A stretch of DNA of 64,000 nucleotides from Haemaphysalis longicornis (lineage: Eukaryota > Arthropoda > Arachnida > Ixodida > Ixodidae). The stretch is taken from contig CM023449.1 of NCBI GenBank assembly GCA_013339765.2, positions 108,664,417 to 108,728,416 on the forward strand, read 5' to 3'. The translations under genes were made by a program, and so were the position numbers. Numbering within the stretch: position 1 is the stretch's first letter; each line of letters starts with the position of its first letter. Below, one piece after another: positions 57,440 through 64,000 of this stretch. Below the pieces are notes generated by a model. The model searched no databases. It was not told the DNA's origin and worked only from the letters and a program-made list of their open reading frames with translations.

Positions 57440-59585
57440 AAACACAAGTTTGGTTCATTCAAAAGATTGCCTCGTTAGAATCACACTGACACCACTTTTA
57501 GCGTAAACTTCGGTCGAATAAGCCACATAATTAGGAAAAAAGGAAATGGCCATGCGACCCACTAGCTCATTTCCCGCAACAGAACCTATGATGTCACACG
57601 AGACAGCTCTGCGATTGCCGGGGGGCGGCAAAAGCAAACGAAAATTGGGCAGAGTATAAGCCTGCCGAACGAGCAATTTGCCTTAAATTTAGGGCACATT
57701 CTTTTTAAAGTAGTAAGAATGGTGGTAAGTGTAAGTTACGAAAGCACATGTAAACATAGAAGTACCGCTGCGTACTGCTGCTGTTGGTACTGCGCGCACT
57801 ATTCTTGTTTAGCTGCACAGGACTGCGGTGCTTTGGGGTTGTCTCAGACCGACACTGGCCGATTGATTGACGCGACGGTGTCTTACGTGAACATATTTAT
57901 CGAGCGAGCAGTATGTTTCACCAAACGATTTTCTCCCAGAACGAAAAAAAAAGGCAGAAAACGACACGCCATGGTATGCTGGCGCCATCTAGGTTGAGTA
58001 ACGTAAACTAACGCGCGAATACCTCGATACCAACTCTGCCGTACAGGGTGGAGACACCCTTTGAACGGTCCCGTGCCGCTGCGATTGGTTCAACGTGCTC
58101 AGCGCGTTGTTCGTTTCGTTTCCCACGCGACCCAGCAACGCGAAACAGATACGTGGATTCAAACTTTGCCAGTTAACCGCGTTGCGGCGATACTTTTAGC
58201 GCGATTTTGATACATTGACTTGCTTTGGCGGCGAGCGAGCGATCCAAAATGGCGGCCCCAGCGTGTACGTTTCTTTACCCTGTACGGCGGACACGCGAAT
58301 CAAGGGATCCTAGGCTGCAGAGCGGTCTGTGATGCCTTTACAGCTACGAAAACACACGATTTAGCGGGAAAATCAAAATTTTAACATAAATTGATAAATT
58401 TCACAGTGAATAAAGGAGCGTTTGCATTCGAACAACCGCTGGGGGCACTACAAAAAAACACAAAATCTTTCGAATAACACAAACACGAATCTCGACACTT
58501 CTTGAGTGTTGGATTTGTACGTGACAGGCGCAAAGGCGACCATAAACTTTGAGGGCGCGAAACACTCGCTCGCAAACTAGGTGCGAACTTCTATATTGCT
58601 ATGAGTTCTCATAGAATTTGTTTCGACGTTGTTCAATGAAGGTTCTCACAAAAAAAGTGCCTTTGACCACCTTGGATTGGGACTGAGAAAACAGTATAGG
58701 GCGACAATTCTAGCCCTAGATTGCCCGCTGTGTAAATTCTGCTTTACGTCCTCTTGACTAGCAGTATTCCTTGCCTGCATTTACAGCTAGACATTTGTTT
58801 AAATGGTACTTGTACAACTTTGATGGACGCAAAACAAGCGTGGCGTTCTACTGATGTCGTCTAAGTGTCTTCGCCTTTCTCGACACTCTGGAGGAATTAA
58901 ATTGTAAGTATTTTGTGCTACCTTCTATGGGTTTTTTTTTTCTGCAATATGGGTTGTGCACGGAACGTAAGTAGTAACCAAAATTGAATCTGTTATTCTA
59001 CCGAGAAAAACTTAAGGCAACAATGAATAAATACCTATAGTAATAAATAAAGTTTGGTGTGACCGACCGACAAACTCTCTTATAACATATTAGCTAGAAC
59101 AGTTCGGCTAATACTCTAAGGTGAGGTGTTTAGAAAGCGGGATGTTCAAGCGCTAGAATAAAATAAAATCTTAGAGGTTCCTCATATAGGTTAGAGATTT
59201 TAAGATTATAAAGGTATCTTCCCGGTTCTGTGTCCAAGGCATGACAATGCAAATGTACAAAAACACAGTTTCGATTCTTTTTCTAAGAAACGCGAGACCT
59301 CCTCATAACTACAGCGCTCGTCAAATCCTCCACACTGTCAGCTACTCTACCCCGGCTTCTTCACAAGCTCTACAGTGCATGCGACCTTACGTTTTGGGTT
59401 ACACCACTGCGTCGCCAATTCCCAATGAGATGCATGTACAATTATTATATGATCGAAGGCTCTTCGCGGCTAAGCATTACCGGACCTTATATTCTCAGCA
59501 TGACACTCGCTACAGGCATATCTCTTTCTACCACTTACGCCCAGCGGACACCGGCAAGGCATAGTCGTCCTTTTCCTCACTACTT
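57440..59585. other. No supported gene; one inverted repeat pair
   Basis: GCCGTACAGGGT (58,038-58,049) is exactly inverted at 58,277-58,288 and flanks a CpG-richer segment containing AAAATGGCGGCC (about 58,247). The plus frames are short; 59,241-59,564 (107 codons) shows no recognised domain. Confidence 0.4.
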
Positions 59586-59592
59586 TTTCCAT

Positions 59593-59785
59593 AACTGATT
59601 GATTGATTATGAGGTTTCAAGCGCAGACGCTACACTGGCGATGAAGGGCGCCGTAGTTGAGGGCACCGGAATAATTTTGACCACCTTGGAATCTTTAACG
59701 TGCGCCAAATTCTCGAGCACACGGGCGTGTTTGCTTCTCGCTTCCATCAGAAAAGCGGCCGTCGCGGCCGGCGGCTTTTCAGAAC
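59593..59785 (-). mobile_element. tRNA-derived SINE (Ruka-like), 5'-truncated, minus strand
   Basis: On the minus strand GCGACGGCCGCTTTTCTGATG (within about 59,750-59,772) opens the SINE body. A TGCTCGAGAATTTGGCGCAC block, GGTCAAAATTATTCCGG, and CCCTTCATCGCCAG follow, ending in repeats of AATC at 59,593. The A and B boxes are missing. A short CCGGCCGCGACGGCCG hairpin lies at the truncated end. Confidence 0.85.
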
Positions 59786-59789
59786 TACC

Positions 59790-61775
59790 CCTAACGCTGA
59801 GTAACCATGCTCGGCCCTCGGTGCAAGAATCGGTACTTAATGCATTATTATTATACACATGAGAAACAAGCCCGCCGAAACATTACACGTGTAGGCATCT
59901 CATTCCCCCTCGTACGACTACTCAACAAACTCACATACCTACATGTAGCCTCTACGTCAGACCACTGGTAAGTGTCGAGGAATGAGGCGGCTTTCACCGC
60001 GTCCCGCTTTCTTCACGCTAGGCATTTTGTTCAAAGTCGGTTTCAAAGCCCAACCTCTCCTACCTCCCGCCGTTTCACTGTGTGATATTTTTATCGATGT
60101 TGCCAGCGCATCCTATTCAGAATATATTAGCGTTATCCTGACACCACTGCACTCTCAAGAACTAAGGAGGAAGTATTAGTTTGGCATTAATTACTACTAG
60201 AACGCTAATCTAATCATTGACCACAACGCACCAATCATGCACTATGCACCCCTTCACCGGTGGCTCCTGCCAATAGTACCTCCAAATATGTACTAAGAAT
60301 GCCTAGTACCTAAAGAAAGTAGCGTGGCCCTTCCAACACATCCCCATCCTCACAGTGATCCCCAACCGTTCGCGCAAGCTCTGACAGAATCTGCTGACTA
60401 GCTCAGACCATATCGCCACATCTATTTTCTCCACCGCCACAGCCCATAACACCCGAACTGAGGACAAACGACCCCCTTCGAGTTACAGGGGTGGCAGTGA
60501 GCAAAAACCCGCAGAAACGTTTCGAGAAACTGCGCCGGATGCCAAAAGTACAATTGTCCTATTTGAAGATGAAAACGACTATGTGCAGTTCATGCATGTG
60601 GCAAATCTGCAGCAAACTGGAAATTTTAACCTTCATAAAAGTAAATTCTAAGGCAATCCTGCCCTTAGTCTTCATCACAATGCACTTGGGCAACCAACCC
60701 ACGCAGCTAACAATAACATTTCTGGAATGACAATATCGAACAATAGATTCGACCCAAAAGTTCAGTGTGCCTTGTGCGAGCCCAAAAATCAAGCAGAATG
60801 CTAAGCATAGCCTAGTGCCACAGTGCAGATTACAATTTTCAGTCATATTAAATGTCCTTTGTTGTCTTTCGCCGAATACTCTCAAGTGACGGCATGACTT
60901 AGTAAATAAAGCATATTGAAGCGAAGCTGAAACACGTGGTCTTAGTGCACACGTACCACAAGAAACAGACAAGAGCAACGTCTGGTGAAGTATAAGATGC
61001 AGGAGCTCCAGACGCACTCGTAAAATAATATAGGGGCTACAAAGTGCCCGCGCGGGCATCTATGACTACGAATAAATGCATAATGAGCTTAGAAACAAAT
61101 ATAACTCAAAGAAAGGCAGTCAATTTTGAGAGGTACCATTTGTTCGGGAGCATAAGGACGAAAAGTAATACATGAATTTCAAGAATTTGGTATAAATTTT
61201 ATATGTTGCTTAAGATGGGGTAGGGTAATCCTAGCGTAGTTTTACCGAAGAGTAACATCATCTATTATATTTTTAATTTGTAGCGATCATTCGGTCTTTT
61301 GAATATGGCGAACGGCTAGTTAAAGGAAACTACCCCATCGCATCAGTTATATTTATCGGAAAGTGCAACATTCAGCAACAAGCAACGCTTGAGGTTTTAT
61401 ATACAAAAGATGATTCAAATTTGTTTTCACCTGTTCACACTTGCAAAGAAATAATTAATGAGCACAATAAGATTTCCTCCCTGTTATTTCAGAAAGAGTA
61501 CGATAAATAATTGCGTAATCTTCTGTATTGAAGAAGAAAGGTACCCCTCAAGGTCGAAACCGCAGCCAATGCTGCCTTTTATTTTGTTAGACCAGCAAGT
61601 GCAGGAGGAAACTGAGGGAAAAGTGTTCATTGAGTAAAAAAAGGTTCACGTGTTTGTTATGTTAAACAGACTACATGAACAGACTCCTGTTGATGTGATT
61701 TACTTATTGTTCACAAGTGTTGTTTGTGCTTTTGTGTGTCAACAGATCCACCCTTTGTATTGCCCCTGGGATTTA
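59790..61775. other. No supported gene
   Basis: The 59,870-60,500 part is C-rich and reads like old LINE sequence, but no motif order could be fixed. The 166-codon minus frame (60,559-61,059) has no recognised domain. The rest is AT-rich. Confidence 0.4.
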
Positions 61776-61781
61776 AGGTGT

Positions 61782-61782
61782 G

Positions 61783-61834
<52 letters not shown>

Positions 61835-61836
61835 AA
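61782..61836. repeat. TAAA microsatellite
   Basis: About 13 uninterrupted copies of a TAAA tetramer. Such runs often form the 3' tail of CR1-like or SINE copies, and sequence to the left may be such a tail, but none was identified. Confidence 0.95.
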
Positions 61837-62277
61837 ATGCATTCCGGCTGCTATGGCACTAGGCATATACTTTTTTTTCAAACAAAAACTGTTCATTCTA
61901 TTTTCTTGTATTCAAATGTTTTCTTCTCCCTCGGAAGTACTAGGCAACTGTTGCACTCCCACGCGTAAGCTTCAATGCGGACTTTTTCGTCGCTGTCATA
62001 GTCGTGGACAAAATTACCATTTCAGTTTGGGCAAAGGGGTGCACATCAATCGGTATAGCTTTCGCTGGGCTTTATCTGCCAAAAGAACGTCGCCCCTGGC
62101 TAGCATTTTTTTTCTACACTCCACACTTATTGCCAGAAGTTGAGCGGTCAAGTCTGTAGGCGGCCGTCACGCAGTATTTGTTGTATACCGAAAATAGATA
62201 ATGAGCCAACTTCATTATGACTGTTTTCAGGAAATTGTTATACTTAGCGGGATATGACCTTCATGATATGTAAAGCG

Positions 62278-62396
62278 CCGACAGACGATACACAGAAGAG
62301 GACAACACGAGCGCTCGTGTTGTCTGTCCTCTTTTTATTTATCGTCTGTCTGTACTTTAAACATGAATCAGGTCTAAGTAGCTCAACTTTCCGTAT
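62278..62396 (+). mobile_element. Fold-back F, Penelope-like
   Basis: The left arm (62,281-62,312) and right arm (from 62,313 to about 62,348) meet at GAGCGCTC and pair with a few unmatched bases. The right tail has AGTAGCTCAAC (62,378-62,388), a degraded version of the family tail. A target duplication could not be read with confidence. Confidence 0.6.
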
Positions 62397-62399
62397 GAC

Positions 62400-64000
62400 A
62401 TCTCTCATGGGGATAAACCTCGATTCGCGACGTGCAAGACAGAAACCGTCATACTTGGAACTTGAGGCCGACAAATTGAAGCCCCCTTTGAAAACGCCAG
62501 ATCGTAATTGTGATGCTCGCATCCGCAGGTACAAACTAAGGAACCGTTATTACTCTTGCGCTGTCTTGTGCCCCAGTCCTGCAAGCATTACCTACTTGCC
62601 CAAGTCCGTACTCTTGAGACTGAAGTGCGTTTTTAGGACCCCATAACATATGCGTCCCTGTTTAAGCACCTCTCATCCGCTCACTTCAACTCAGCAGTTG
62701 CTTTTCTCCTACGAAGTCATAATGGAAATGCACTCCTCTGGAAAGCCTCTTGGGGGTCGTTAAACTACACAAACCTCTCATAACGCAAAGCGTCCCACGT
62801 ACGTTTTTTTGCCAATGCTGCATGCGCATGGCGCATACCATTCAGGCCGTAATGGCACTGGCACTCTATTTCTGTTGTTTACTGCCACCTAGGGCATGGC
62901 CTCAATATTCGAGTTTGGTATTAAAACTTTGATTTTCCAATTTAGTTGAATATAAAAGTATATAAACCGAAACATGTTAGAATTGCCCATGTAACCAGCT
63001 TGAATTGAAGCTAACGTTGAAGTAGTTGGCTATCACTCGAAAAATGAAGTACACAAATTTATTTCCATGTCCTTGTTTTCTTCTTTTTTCTCACTCTGGG
63101 GTAGACACAGCCTGGTGTATACACAGGAAAAAGTTCTTTTCGGTGCCTACATTACGAACGTAGCAAAAGACTTGCATGCAAAACTTAGCTACCGCTATAC
63201 CATATTGACACAGGGAATATGCTGCCTGCTGTAGCAACAACAGAATGTGCGCTTGATTCCCAGTAATGCCCAGAATGTTTTTTGATTGAAGCGGAAACAG
63301 TTCTCGGCCGTGTACCCTATAACAAATATTTTTGCCGTGTTCGAGTGACTATAAAGAGCTGAGCCCAAAAGGATGTGTTTCTGAGGGTAAACTCGTATGT
63401 CTTTTGTGTTGAGTTTGTGAATAACGCTGCACATTCCACAAGTTGCGGCCTGTTTCTACTGAAGAGTATTTGTATACCACGAAGATGTTTACAGGGCATC
63501 GAAAATATTATTCCCAAGAATGTGTAAAAAAGCCTGTGTAGACTGCACGTACGGAAGTCCCCATGATATTTTTGATGTTGTCGTAGGGTGAGGTGGGTAT
63601 GTCATGGTGTAACATGGCAAATTACATTGCAAGGAAAGCATGGTGCTCACAAAACAGAGCAGCAAGCAAACAGAATGGGATTACCACGACGTGTTACGCT
63701 TCATGTTAAGGATCAAAAGACAGTGGAAATTCTACCCGAAGATTCCGTGCACGGAACTTCCACCTGCGATAAGAGAAGCGACACATTGAGGGACAAGAAA
63801 TGAAGTTAGGTCACACATGTCGTTAACGTGAGCCCAGATCTGAGGTGACATATTGTTGCAGCCAGAATCTTTCAGGAGATGTGCGATGGGTTAGGCAATT
63901 CAGTGCTTGTATTTTGCAAGGATTGGCGTGGTAAAGTCGATTTGCATGGAGAGGATAATATTTTAGTCACTCATTGTTGCAGTTACTGCAGTTCCATTTT
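62400..64000. other. No supported gene
   Basis: AT-rich right edge with short frames only. The plus frame 62,254-62,646 is partly a product of the fold-back palindrome. Confidence 0.45.

Noticed and set aside
1..64000. CRISPR array, prophage, bacterial operon or biosynthetic cluster
   Set aside because: No regularly spaced repeats with unique spacers, no Shine-Dalgarno-led gene strings, and the repeat content is animal-type.

Overview
The window looks like nuclear DNA of an ixodid (hard) tick. It has tRNA-derived SINEs of the kind described in ticks as Ruka (named from memory, not searched), decayed non-LTR retrotransposons with RNase H domains as seen in tick I-clade elements, GIY-YIG Penelope-like elements, scattered microsatellites, and long AT-rich stretches without genes. 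I found no bacterial-type operon, no rRNA or free-standing tRNA gene, no CRISPR array, and no host gene I can name. Most long open frames are short and antisense to, or out of frame with, transposon sequence.

Layout. 0-10 kb: a LINE RNase H fragment at the left edge, a SINE, a complete but broken hAT transposase on the minus strand (about 4.1-5.9 kb), and a second SINE with a perfect 9-bp target duplication. 11-18.5 kb: two RNase H-bearing LINEs. The first has its ORF1 end inverted relative to ORF2; the second (minus strand) has a 127-bp fold-back inserted between reverse transcriptase motifs B and C. 18.7-22.7 kb: a GC-rich block with TATA box, NRF-1-like palindromes and a nearby poly(A) signal (LTR-like), TCCAA arrays and a dispersed repeat. 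25.2-26.6 kb: a Penelope-like element that keeps its endonuclease, between inverted terminal copies. 27-37 kb: SINE fragments, fold-backs, and pieces of three LINEs, one RTE-like. 37.9-41.8 kb: a nearly full-length CR1-like LINE (minus strand) with ORF1, endonuclease and reverse transcriptase, carrying a perfect 120-bp palindrome inside a 155-bp insertion. 43-46.5 kb: two more Penelope-derived copies. 49.7-57.4 kb: LINE, BEL/Pao-like and Ty3/gypsy fragments, a CpG-rich block at 53.0-53.6 kb, and an internally deleted LINE. 59.6-62.4 kb: a SINE, a TAAA microsatellite and another fold-back.

How the parts connect. The clearest theme is a family of fold-back insertions that seem to be remnants of one Penelope-like lineage. 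They share a terminal motif close to GTTGGGCTAGTTGG, inverted arms, and target duplications of 11-15 bp where these can be read. Two members keep endonuclease coding sequence between the arms (807 bp in one, a short 3' stub in another); others have almost nothing between the arms. Two landed inside LINE coding sequence, and removing the insertion plus one target copy gives a continuous reading frame, which supports the boundaries. All coding sequences recognised here carry stops or frameshifts, so none looks able to move by itself.
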